From: Struthidea cinerea
Lineage: Eukaryota; Chordata; Aves; Passeriformes; Corcoracidae
Direction of reading: 5' to 3'
Length of the DNA: 64,000 nt
NCBI GenBank assembly: GCA_013397865.1
Contig: VZTI01001048.1
Coordinates: forward strand, 2,184,871-2,248,870
The notes beneath the pieces are model-generated. The model ran no database searches and was not told the DNA's origin. It saw only the letters and a program-made list of their open reading frames with translations. The first letter of the stretch is position 1. Every line of letters starts with the position of its first letter. Position numbers and translations under genes: made by a program. Positions 12,501 through 23,297 of the stretch are shown here, piece by piece.

Positions 12501-15500
12501 GCACTGTTCCCCTGTACCCTTTAGGGGCTCTCTGTCTCACAGCTCGAAAACCTTTCTGGCCTCGTTAGGTGGAACACACAGATCTTTGCCCCAGCACTCA
12601 CTTGGTGGCCTTTCTTTGAGGGATCTAGGGTTCCTCCCTTTCATCCCAAGCAACTTACTTGAATAAATGGTTTGAATGTTGAGATTAAAATACAAATTGT
12701 GAAGTTTAGTGAACTGCACCACATCACTTAATTTTCTTTTTTTGTCTGCTCGTAGTGTTTAGCCCTGGAGAGCGCATTGCTACTCCATGCAGAGTTATTA
12801 GCTTACACTGCACTAATTTCTAGTTTGACTTCATAGGGTTTTTTTGACATTAGATGATATCATTATGTGCTACAGAAAAAAACAGTCTCTGCTTCTTTTC
12901 TCAAGCATGTCCTGGTGTCCTGGGCAATCATTAGTTTAAACTTCATTTACAAATAAATAAATAAACAGAACCAACTTCTCATTAATAAGAAATTGGTATG
13001 TGTGCAAGTCTGTTCTTTTAAACCCTCATAACTCAACCAAATAAAAACAGATTTTCACCGGACTACCAAAAGGCACATGTCCAACCTAGAAAGTGCATTT
13101 AATAACTTCCCCCGCTTCTGCTGCCTTTTTTTTCACATTGACATTAATCTCCTGTGCACATTTGGAATTTGGAATGGAGTCATTTTCTAGCTGCAGTGCT
13201 TCCAATTTTAAATATTTTGTTTCCTTTCAGTTTTTCCAAGCAATTCAAAGATTAGTAACACTGTAAAACATCTAAAAGCATGCTGGAAGTTTCCTGCTGC
13301 TTCAAGTGTTGTGTTATGTTATCTTTGGAATAATTTTAAGGTCCCACTGGTGTAGTATAACAAGTTATTATGTCATGGAGCTTATTAGTATGCCTATGGG
13401 AAACATTAATTCACACTGACATCATACTACGTTTTTCAATAAATCAGGGGATTTTTTTTTTTAAGAAATAGTATTGGGGTTTTTTTAATGAAAAAAGAGT
13501 GATCAGATTATTTTTCATCCGTGTTGGGACATGATCTGAATGGCTTGGAGGATGTGCGTCATTATCTCAGCAATGACCTCTGCATTGTTGCAGGGAATGG
13601 AAAGAGCAGGGTTTTGGGTGGTTTGAAATCTTTCTTTTTCTAGCACATAGATGTTATTATAAAAGACTTTCTACTCTGCGATTAGCACAGCAGGCTTAAA
13701 TTGCCTGGGCTCTGGTCATTATTACTTCTGTAATCCCAAAAGTTTATGATATTATTCAGGATCTAAAAAATGACAAAGTAGGCTTAAATTTGGTAAGGAT
13801 TTAATGTGTGATGCATTTTTTTGGAGCTGAAAAGTCTGTTTTTGTTGACACAGAGAGCTGAAAAATGACCACAGACCACAAAGGTCCCGAAGTGTTGCCA
13901 GGGAAAATGTATAAAAAGGGAAATGCTCTTACTGTGCTGTCTGTATGCAATTGATCTTATTCCTGTTTCCCAGATATACTGTTACTTAGAAAAACAAAAA
14001 CAAACTATTTAAGCTGTTGATTTGCCCATGGATCATGAATTAAACTAAGAATTGAATGTAACTTCTATAGGATAGTTAAATTACTGTTATTCTATTGAGG
14101 CAGCTGCATTTTACAGGCACTAATTGACTACCCAGATACATAACTGCAATTGCAGTTGTGTAGCTGGAGAGCAAGAGACAGAGCTTTTCTTATGGGTACC
14201 ACACAGGCTTCTGCAGTTGCAGAATGATCAGAGATCACTCCCCCTTGGGCTCAGTTTGCCTGTGAGAATACAGGCAGTTTTGCTGTTGTCAGCGCATCAC
14301 AGGAGAGGGGGCATGCTGGAAATTTGGGCCTCCACACCAGGGGTATTTCAGATGGAATAAATTCACTGTAGAGCAATGTTTTGTGTGAAGGATATCATTC
14401 TTGGTAAGGGCTGCCCGCCACAGTCAGATCATGAAAGCTCTCACTGTTTCTAAATATAAGGCCAGTTGTGATAAGTGTGAGCATGTTCCATGAATAATGC
14501 TGATCCATGCTTTAAGAAATACTTTAGAGGAAAGGTTTTTGGCATATCAGCCTTTCAGTGTGGCAGGGCCAGGGGCATTCCTTCAGATTAAGCAGCACAC
14601 TAGAGGGGTTAAAAGGCTCCAGTTTGGATTTCAGGGCTCTTGGACCAGGTAGCTGGCTGTGTGGCTGGTCTGAGATGATGTCTGTTTGCAGTCAACAGGA
14701 TGGACACACTCAGAAATTTAGCTAATAGTCTGGAAATTAAATTAATGAAGTTAGGCAAGATATACCCATGATACTAACTTTTTCTGAAACAAGTCACCCT
14801 GTGATAATAAGACTTACCTCACATTCATGTGGCGAAGCAAAATCTGAGTGACTATGTAAAGGCACTCACATGAAACTGCTGGGTGAAAATTCAATAGGAA
14901 GCTGGAATCTTTAGATTTTGGCAGCAGGTGTTTAAAGCAAAACACAAAATACTGAAACTGCTATGAAGAGCCTTCCGAGAGAGCAACATTGCATACAGTG
15001 AGGTGTTCTTCTCTTGGTGATGAACACTAGGCTGGGTGTCAGGTAGCAATATGTCCCTTGCCTAGGATGACCAACTGTGTTTACTTCCAGTTCTATTCCA
15101 TCTAATTAACAGTGATTAAAATTCAGACATTTTAAGTCATGTAGTGTGATCCTGGTCCCTTCCTCTGCTCTGTGAACTGTTCTGGCTCATGGATATTCTG
15201 TAGTTAATTCTATCTGGAAGAGGGAGTTTGCACAAAACCATTTTCTGTAGTCTTTACTGGCTAAACCTAGGGAAAAAAAGAGTAGTGCTGGATGTCTCTA
15301 CCAAATTACATTAACTAGAATTGCTTTTAAGTAGTTGGTTCCAAATAATTTTTCTATGACTCCTTGTTCTGCCCTCCAAAAAATAAGTGGTTAATTTTTT
15401 TCCTAATATGATGTCTTTTGATCATTTTCACAAGGATGTGGCAATTTCTGATATCAAAGTTAAGAAAGGCTTAACGAATTAAATAAATCATTAAAAAATG

Positions 15501-15599
15501 CAGACATTAGCTATAAAAGTGACAAGCATATTATCTTAGTGTAGTTTCTGAGTCATTGGGAGCAGAAAGGCAGTGATTTATATTCTGGGCTTAATTGCT
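12501..15599. other. Non-coding unique DNA, partly conserved-looking
   Basis: No gene is supported. A short (AAAT)n run lies at 12951-12965 and a T11 run at 13452-13462. The part from about 13080 to 13450 has the even, repeat-free, CpG-poor look of a conserved non-coding element, but this is an impression and no alignment was possible. Confidence 0.45.
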
Positions 15600-15890
15600 G
15601 GTCTTGTCTATAAATGCAAGGGGTGCCAAAAGTCCCACTGCCTTTCCCTAGCAGCAGCCCCAGAGCCATCCCAGCTGAAGGAGCAGGGTGGTGCTCACAT
15701 AAATATAGTGTGGGAAATCACCTTTATAGCCCTGCCCCGGCCCAGGATCCCAGGGGAGGGGAGGAGGCACCCAAGGGGTCTCCTTCCCACCACCTGAAGA
15801 AAGGCATTGATTGTGGTGAGCAGGATCTCCTGGGAGGAACAGGGCAGCATGAAAGTGGATTAGGGCTGCAAAGGAGCCCAGGAGAGGCAC
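15600..15890. other. GC-rich patch with overlapping open frames
   Basis: A GC-rich block rich in CCCAG, GGAGG and CCTGG words with few CpG. Three overlapping open frames (74 and 143 codons on +, 80 on -) arise because GC-rich DNA has few stop codons. None shows a domain or a start context that would support translation. It may be a decayed repeat or a non-coding exon. Confidence 0.35.
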
Positions 15891-18834
15891 CTTCTATTCT
15901 TCTATTTTTGTGGTTTCACTTGATGCCATTTCCCATTATGCTTCTGTTTTCTATCCGTATATTTTTATGGAAGACTTACAGTCTCCTGCTGGAATTCACT
16001 TTGTTTTCTTTGGGTGAAGCAGACTCCAAAACCTCACTCCTCTAATTGTGAGAGTGTTCAGATGCTGGGGGACACTGAATAGCCAAATACTGTGTCAAGG
16101 AGAAAGATAAGTGTTAGGTTACGAGTGTAATGTTTGTGGAAGTATCTACTAGAGCAACAGTAGTAGAAGATAAACAGCCATCACTAAAATACTAAAGAAA
16201 GATGATGAATATACATGTATCTGACAGGAAGATCTATGAAAGTACAAAGCAGATCAATTTTATGAAAATATAAAGATGCATTTCTTCTTTTACTAACCTA
16301 GATCAGAAGAATTATCATGCATGATATTAAGCAATTTATACCAAAATTTGCCAGTCAGTTTGGAAGCAAGTTTAAACACAAGTCAGCATCAAGATATGAT
16401 GTCTTCTAATGTATGTCAGCCTTACTTTATACTGAAAAATTAACTGGCTATATAATGATTTACATATTTTAAAAGCAATTGCAACACTGCATATGAATAA
16501 AATGCATAAAATACAGTTTTGCTGAGTTTCTCTTGTAAACAACAATGCAAAGAAAAAAGCATGTGCATGACACACAGGAATGTTATTCTTTCTAAAAAAA
16601 AGGTAAAATGGAATATCACACTTCTGATTTGTATCCATCGTTTCCGACAAATACTAGAAGCCCAGAGAAACAATGGTCAAAATAAATGGTCAGTGTCAGG
16701 TCCTAAGTATGGCACACTAAATCTGCACACACAGGTCATACTGTTCTTTTTTTTTTTTTCCTAGGGATATGTCAGTTTGTGGCAAAGAAGTAAAGATCAA
16801 ACCCCATAAAATACATCATTTATATGCCACTGTGTTATAGAACAGCATGGACATCCTTAATGAGAACTGCTGCTAAAAGAATATTTCCATGAGTTTGTTT
16901 CCAGGCACACTGTGGCAAAAGAAGCTGCCCCCTGGGAATTAAATAGTAATAAAAATGTTGGGGGGAGGTGGGCAGCAGAGGTTAAGAACAAAAAAAGAAC
17001 AAATATGGTACTTGAATTTTTTCCCTTCTACTAGTTCATCATCCTTTGCAACAGATTGAGTACAGAATTTGCAAAACATACATGGAGAGCTTTTTACTGC
17101 TTATTTTTTTTAATCTCTGAAGTCCAACGGTGATGATGAAGGTAGCTGTGACATTTGCAATTTTCCATGCACCAGCCCATTCCATTTTCTTCCCTGGTGC
17201 CACTTACATGGTACAGTAAGCCTCCAGCATTGACAATAATTATAGCCTGAATAAAATGAAGAAGGTAATATGAACAAAGCTCTGCTGTAATTGCCTTTTC
17301 ATTATTTGCTAACAGTTAGTTATTCAGTCACAGGGAAAAAATTACACAGTAATTGGTTGACAATAGGAAGCTAAAGCTAAATTCCAGAACTATGATATTT
17401 TTGCGTGTTGGTCTTTTAGACCTTTTATTCATATTTTGATTAAACAGCTAGAGCATTAAAGTGAAATATAAATGTAGCCTTGGTTCAGATTCCATAACAT
17501 TAGTTTCCACCCCACACAATTTTCGTTCAGTTTTGAATTTTAAGCTATCACATATGGCAGCCCTGTAAATGTTGTAGCCTATTGACTTTGAAATACAGAT
17601 TTGCAACTCTCATTCATTTAGTTTAACAGCAGCAAAGAATCCCTTTCACCTTAATGCTTCAGCAAAGTGTCCAGCGTGACTATGTGCAAACAATTTAATA
17701 GTGTAGTTCTGCCTTATTTGAGATACTGAGGGGGAGGAATGCCAGTCTGAATGAATGTTTTATTTTTGGAGGGTTTTAACCAACAAAAAATCTTTAGCAA
17801 TCCATGTGATTTTGCAGTGTGTGTACAAAGCACTGTGATCAGTCCCTACATAGTGAGCTGAGCAGGGGCACCCTCTCAAGGACATACACAGAATTTGTGA
17901 CCCCACAATGTGAAACTATTGCTGATGAGTCTCAAGGATCCATGGGAAAATTTTCTTCTGATACTTGTTTTTCTAGCCTTTACCTCTTTTATTTTCTTTA
18001 TTCTAGGGTTTTATGTGAACCTTAAGTTGCAGCTGAAATTTACTTATTCTTTAATTAGTCTAAAATGTGGGGTTTTAATCTCTGGTTTTGCCCCAGCTTG
18101 GCAAAGAACCACCGAGTACATTCTACTGAAGCTGCTTCACCTGCCTGAAGTTCAGCCTTTGTTTAAATTTCACACTTACTTAATGCCACAGTGCATTTAT
18201 CAGACATTCAGGTGTTACAAATAATGATGAAAATGACAGGTCAAGTTCTGTATTTTTTGTATTTATTTTAATGCATACAATGGCTTAGTAGTTGTAACTA
18301 CTGTAGTAGTAACAACTACCCTGGTTGGTGCAAGACATATGCAAGGCTGTAACTTTGTGAAAAGTTTTAATTCCTAATTCTTTGCTCCTGTACTTGTGTT
18401 GTCACTTGCAATGAATTGCTACCTCTAAATGTGTCGATGGGCTTTAAAAGACTTTTTTCCCTTGTATCTGGTGAAGTCTTTAAAAGAGAGCAGAAACTAA
18501 GGGCTGGACTGATAACTGAACTCAGCATATTTACTTCGTCATACATTAATTAGAACAATGTTCTTATATAAAGTGTAATTATTAGTGTTTCCACAAGCAA
18601 ATTTTTGCCAGTCTCAGGTTGAAACTACAGTGGACTAACTTAGGGCTTCAGCTGGGTCAGAAACTAGAGGAATTGTTGCACCTTGTATTCTGGATCATGC
18701 ACCTTTACAAACCCTTGAACCCCAGCAAAGCAATTGCTAGAGGAAGAAAAAGTCCTGCAGAAGCTGAAACCAAACAAAATGTGAGTTAAAGCACATATAC
18801 AATGGAGCCTTTGAAGAGTTTAATTCTTATCAAA
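15891..18834. other. Non-coding unique DNA, conserved-looking core
   Basis: No supported gene. A T13 run lies at 16747-16759. The parts at about 17100-17420 and 17590-17720 contain TAATTG, ATTA and ACAAT words, no repeats and few CpG, as in many vertebrate developmental enhancers. An 8-bp inverted repeat (GTAGTTGT / ACAACTAC) sits at 18288-18319. Confidence 0.4.
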
Positions 18835-18846
18835 GTTGGCTGCCTC

Positions 18847-18960
18847 TCGCCGGGCCCTGGAGGATGGGCTGTGAGAGCCTGGCCCAGGGCAGTGCCCGCG
18901 GGATGGGCTCCGCCATCGGCTCCACCGGCTGCCTGGGAACACGGCTCTCGGCCCGACCAA
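18847..18960. other. Short CpG-rich patch
   Basis: About ten CpG fall within 115 bases in a block of very high GC, in strong contrast to the CpG-poor flanks. It is shorter than the usual 200-base CpG-island threshold. Open frames cross it on both strands (113 codons on +, 149 on -), but they owe their length to the low stop-codon density and match nothing known. It could be a small unmethylated regulatory element or a fragment of GC-rich repeat. Confidence 0.5.
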
Positions 18961-19032
18961 AAGCAAGCAACAAAAGCTCCTTCCTGGGCACTTCATGAAT
19001 ATAATCTGCAAGGCAAAGCCATGCCTTGTTAT

Positions 19033-19085
19033 TCTGGGCCTGATCCAAATGGCAGTGATTTCAATGGAAATCTTCCTTCTGGATG
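19033..19085. repeat. Possible ancient sauropsid interspersed repeat fragment
   Basis: The words GGGCCTGATCCAAA and GTGATTTCAATGGAAA occur in order. From memory, this pairing (a GGCCTGATCC end plus a TTCAATGGAA core) is typical of a palindromic, non-autonomous repeat common in turtle, crocodile and bird genomes. I cannot confirm the family name. The copy is partial and diverged. Confidence 0.35.
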
Positions 19086-19250
19086 CAGCAAACTCTGGAT
19101 GGGGCCTTCCAAAAAGGAGAGTCGAAGGAAGTGCCGGCAATAAACAAACATACCCCGTCAGCCCCGTTCTGATGTATATTTCATACTTTGCCCTTACTTT
19201 TATTTCGAGTCCTAGATCTTTATTATAATCAGTCAGAGTCCTGGCTTTCA
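19086..19250. other. Non-coding unique DNA
   Basis: No gene or repeat is supported. Short open frames on both strands continue from the CpG-rich patch and stop here. Confidence 0.5.
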
Positions 19251-19259
19251 AGTTGTGAA

Positions 19260-19600
19260 TGGGCATCATAATTATCTAATGCAACTACTCCAGAAATCAG
19301 ATTAGTAATTAGCTGAACCAAACTGATTGGTGTGACTTCCTGAATGCATCTCTTTAATGTTGAACATTTGCTTTGTGCTTGAAGGATTTGTTTGTGTGTT
19401 TCTTGTATGTGATGAGAGCTTTTCTGTAATTAGCTCCTGGGGGACAGCATATTCTAACAGTTAAAGAATAATTGCAGCCCTATGAAATGTGAAATGGCTT
19501 GGGCTGGCTTTTGTTGCAGCTTAATTGTATGCAACAAGTACAGGAGGCTTTTCATTTCACATCATGATAGTAAAGATGTAGCTTTCATAAATAAAGAAAG
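19260..19600. promoter_or_regulatory. Conserved-looking element with paired GTAATTAGCT
   Basis: The ten-base word GTAATTAGCT, which contains the TAATTA homeodomain core, occurs twice, at 19305-19314 and 19426-19435. Further ATAATTAT and AATCAGATTAG words lie nearby. The block is free of repeats and open frames. It has the look of a homeodomain-bound enhancer, but conservation and activity are inferred, not shown. Confidence 0.3.
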
Positions 19601-20380
19601 GAATTTTGTACAGTGGTAAATAGTCTCTAATGTGTTAATTTTGCAGAAAAAACAAAACAAACAAAGCACATTTGAGAATTCTCAGTGTTATTGAAGTAGA
19701 TGTTCATCATTGTTTCATTAGCTTGTAGTTTCAATGTATGACTGTAATGAAAAGGAAAAAGGAAGAGAAAAACAAGTGTGGCAATAAAAGACAAATGACT
19801 TGGTGGTCAGTCTGAAGCAGCTCATTTTCCTTTGAAATAAAAAGTTAAATGCTTTTTCTTCTAAAATTTCGTAGGAAGAGAATTTGAGTTTTTTGGGCAG
19901 CAGTTACAACAGTGTTCTGGTAAAACTATTTTAATGGAAAAAGAAACCTAGTATTTAACATATTTTCATTGGGAAAAAAGGGAGAGAAAAAGTATCTTTT
20001 ATTTTCCTCTGTTTGTACATGGGCGTGTTCTTTCCTTGCCTGTAGGATATTGCTGTTGTCTGTTCCTAATAATTGCAGCTGTCCCTCTTACCTGGCTGTC
20101 TGCTCACAGTCACCAGTGCCGCTTGCCTTATTGCTCAGTGTCTGTCAGGGAATTGATTTGGGGGTACCACACTGTGTGTAGCAGGGAGCCCTTGTGTGCT
20201 TGCCCATGCACGTAGCCTGAGTTTGCTGACTGTTAATGTGTCTTGTGCCTAATGCCTACAGATAGGATTGCTGGATGCTATTCACAGGAGGGCATTTGGA
20301 ATGCAGAAGGTTTTCCATCCGGTACCCAATTTACTAGCCTGATGCATCCATCCTTGCCATTCTGCACATCAGAATGATGA
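19601..20380. other. Non-coding unique DNA
   Basis: No gene is supported. The block is A-rich on the + strand at 19640-19860 and then mixed. A 70-codon open frame near 19969-20181 is unremarkable. Confidence 0.5.
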
Positions 20381-20383
20381 GTA

Positions 20384-20549
20384 CTAATTCAATATTTATT
20401 GATACCTAATTGATATTGTTCAATTACCAGCACTTAGCTCTGTGATTGTAAGATGAATTATCCCTAGATTAATCATAATATTCATGCATATTTTTTTCCC
20501 TTTAATGAAAAAGACAAAATTGTATAAGTTTGAGTTTAGGTTAATTATC
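20384..20549. promoter_or_regulatory. Cluster of homeodomain-type words
   Basis: Within about 165 bases there are TAATT (20384), TAATTG (20407-20412), CAATTA (20421-20426), GAATTA (20455-20460), the palindrome GATTAATC (20467-20474) and TTAATTATC (20541-20549), plus a POU-like TTCATGCATA. GATTAATC reads as two facing TAATC sites of the OTX/bicoid type. This density suggests an enhancer, though AT-rich DNA produces some of these words by chance. Confidence 0.3.
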
Positions 20550-20740
20550 AAAGCTCTTGAACCATCCTTGCCATAGACAGCATTGTTGCAGCATATCTAT
20601 AATGCCTGTCCATTCCTGTGGCTAGTGGCATGTAGCATTTATTTATTTTTTCAGTATAGATGACAGTGATGCCGGAGTCTCATTGTCATCTAGATCTGAT
20701 AACTGCAAGTCATTTTGATATGGTTCTGGGGTAATCTACA
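20550..20740. other. Non-coding unique DNA
   Basis: No gene, repeat or clear regulatory word cluster seen. Confidence 0.5.
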
Positions 20741-21140
20741 GTGTCAGACTCTCAATGTCATCTTGTCACTACCACTTCTTTCCATAGCATCGCCATAGGC
20801 AATAGCTCTGCTGCTGCATTTCCTTCAGGGGTTTCCCTGCGAGGCTGCCGATCATGTGAGGAGTCACCACAGGAGTTGTGCGTCCCCGGTAATGGGAGGA
20901 GAGCAGAACTGTGTCCCCCACAACGCCCCTGCAATCAGTTCTCTGGCTGGGCTTGGTCATGGCTGAGCTTCACTGCGATGCTTGGTGGGAAACAGGTCCG
21001 TGGGGTGGGATGCTGCTGTTTTTTCTTTGGCAGCATCTCAGGAATTTGATGTGCAAGTCCTCAGCCACTGCATTCCTCTCAACGGGGAAAGGGAGGGTGT
21101 CCTGCTCACGCTCCGCCTGCGCTTCCCTTGGGTGTTGAAG
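20741..21140. other. Moderately GC-rich patch, scattered CpG
   Basis: Composition rises in GC with a modest number of scattered CpG around 20820-20950 and 21060-21130. Open frames of 60-102 codons overlap on both strands and none is convincing. No family is recognised. It may be a weak CpG cluster or an old repeat. Confidence 0.35.
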
Positions 21141-22799
21141 CAATTCCGATAAGAAACAAAGCATTTATTTGTCCAACCTTGTGTTTTTACACTGCTCCCC
21201 ACAACACAACAAGACCTCAATATAGCTGTTGAATGGCTGTCACTTTTGCCATGGAAAGTTCTTTGACAGAGGAAGTGAGAGCAGTGGGTGACCTAGTAAT
21301 GAGATTGAAATTCTGCCTGTGCTAAAGGCTTGTAGGAAAAGGCAGTGAAAAACTCTCTGAATATGCGCTTGCTCTGCACTGCGACCTTGTGTACTGCTAC
21401 CTTACGTACTTTGTATTCTTCTGTGCAACAGCTGGCCAAAATGCGTTTGAACAGTGCAGCTTTTGTCTGTATCTGACAAGTAGGAATGGCTCAGAAGACA
21501 GGTTAATTCAATGAAGAAGTTATTTTTGCTTAGCTAGTGGTGTTATAAAAACAACATTCTGCAGATAATGTTAACCTAATCTTACGTGGGAATTCTACAT
21601 CTATTTGAAAACATTATCAAAATTATTTTAAAATAATTATAAGCAGAAGCCTAGTGTTTGGTGAACAGAAATGTTTGACTTCTTGAAAACTTTTTACACA
21701 AATTCTGGAGAAGGCTGCTTTGAAAGTGGTTGGAAATGGTCTGGTTTTGTTAGGTTTCAGATTGTGTTTAGGTTGCTAAAAGTAAATGGGAGAGATTGTT
21801 GTTTTAAAGTACCTCTAAGTTATGTTCTTCCTACTTGCTTCTCATCCTGAATGATAAGAATATTCACTCTTTTCCTCAAAGGACTAGGAGAAAAACACTC
21901 CCAAGAGAAGTTAAATGTCTGTAGTGCATTGGGCCTATAGGTGAAATTAATTTTTATTAAATACAGATTGCGTTAATTTCCAGTGAATGGTCATCTTGGC
22001 CAGTAGAACCAGGTTTGTCTTGATTTGCTTGTACAGTCTTGTACCCAAGACTGTACCTAATTCTTTAAAAAATACAATTCTGCTTATAAATGACCCTGAC
22101 AATGTGATAGGTGACTTTTTATCAAACAACCTGTAAGAAGAATGAATTATAAACTAAAAGGGAATTTTCCCCCCATTAAGTGTCTTCATGACAAAAGGTT
22201 ATTGACTTGACAGCACTTAATTGCTTGTCATACTACTTTTTTCCTCTGAAACAGTGTGGTTTATTAGTTTCCACTGAGGAGGAGGCACTGGGGGCACAGT
22301 TGAGATGTGGCGGAATCTGCGAAGCCCTTTGCCTCTGGTTCAGCTCTAAAACCCTTATCCACTTCTCAGCTGGGTTCAAAAGAGACCACTTGGCAAGTGA
22401 CTTGTTTAATGTCAGGGACTATTTTAGTTGACTAAGTGCTTGTAAAAGCATGGGGATCACCCAGATTCCTAATTTCATATTTGCACTTAAATAAGTAGAT
22501 ATTTGAGAGGATTCAGTAGAGGCTTTTTGACTAGTACAGGACAAAGGTGCAAGCGTTAATTTTAATGAACGGAAAATTTCAGGTTTGGTAGGTTAGTCCA
22601 AGCTTCTGTCTTACTGAGTTGCATTGGAATAGAGGGACAGGATAACATAAGTGCTCAATAATGCCTCAAGTCAGTGATTACTTCCAGCAGATACACAACA
22701 AGAAGATGAATGGAATTTTTCCAAACTTGAATTCTTCAATTAAACAATAACTTCTTGAAGTAGTGTTCACTGATGGAAAGCTGGTCAGCCCATAAATCA
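21141..22799. other. Non-coding unique DNA with a perfect hairpin
   Basis: No supported gene. The block is AT-rich with short open frames only. A perfect 11-bp stem with a 4-base loop lies at 22031-22056 and is listed separately. Confidence 0.5.
22031..22056. repeat. Perfect 11-bp inverted repeat (hairpin)
   Basis: GTACAGTCTTG (22031-22041) is followed after TACC by its exact reverse complement CAAGACTGTAC (22046-22056). There is no T tract and no longer stem, so it does not look like a microRNA precursor or a terminator. It may be a remnant of a palindromic element or a chance stem. Confidence 0.85.
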
Positions 22800-23080
22800 T
22801 GTGTATTACTTTACCTTCCATCTAGTTAGGAGCATAAACAATTGCATCATTAATATTTTTAAATATTCCCTGACATGAAAATGAATACAGAATTTGGAGT
22901 GCATGCTCAAATTGCATTTGACATCTCATAAAGTCAAGACACGACCATTATAGTTCAAACTTGTAGAATAACGTCCAGAACTAATGTCATCCTTTAAAAG
23001 GCACCACATTTTGTCCTGCTAACATAAATGTAGCATAAATGCAAATATAGCCAAGAGCCTGATAGCATAACTAGCATAAA
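22800..23080. promoter_or_regulatory. Octamer/POU word cluster, possible enhancer
   Basis: TAGCATAA occurs three times, at 23031-23038, 23063-23070 and 23072-23079, and AGCATAA a fourth time at 22831-22837. A perfect POU octamer ATGCAAAT lies at 23039-23046, one base after the first copy. The block is repeat-free and CpG-poor. This arrangement suggests a POU-factor-bound enhancer; binding and conservation are inference. Confidence 0.35.
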
Positions 23081-23265
23081 CTGTTTCTGAGTGTTTACCT
23101 ATAGGGAAAGCCTTTGTTGCTGTGTGGCTGGGTTGATAAGTGAGGTACTGAAGTCACTTGGGTAGGTACAGTGAGCTGAGAGCAGCAGTTTTACTGCCTT
23201 CCCCTAAGAAGAATAGTTTTATTTGTCTTCTACTTAATCTTCCTAAACAGAGGGTCTTGGCTAGC

Positions 23266-23297
23266 TGAAGTCAATAAAAAACTTACCATTGACTTCA
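23266..23297. repeat. Palindromic core of a possible old sauropsid repeat
   Basis: TGAAGTCAAT (23266-23275) and its exact reverse complement ATTGACTTCA (23288-23297) flank a 12-base spacer, and the right side runs on into AGGTTTTGAGTCGG. From memory, the facing TGAAGTCAAT/ATTGACTTCA pair is the centre of a small palindromic repeat scattered through sauropsid genomes. The inverted repeat is certain; the family assignment is tentative. Confidence 0.45.

Noticed and set aside
14819..14880. Minus-strand exon-like segment with a GTAAGT donor
   Set aside because: Only one of three frames is open over 60 bases, the acceptor is ordinary and the strand disagrees with the T-run signal.
15614..16045. 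143-codon + strand open frame
   Set aside because: Runs from a GC-rich patch into AT-rich DNA with an abrupt change in residue use; no protein recognised.
18820..19269. 149-codon minus-strand open frame across the CpG-rich patch
   Set aside because: It is overlapped by a 113-codon + strand frame, and its length is explained by few stop codons in GC-rich DNA.
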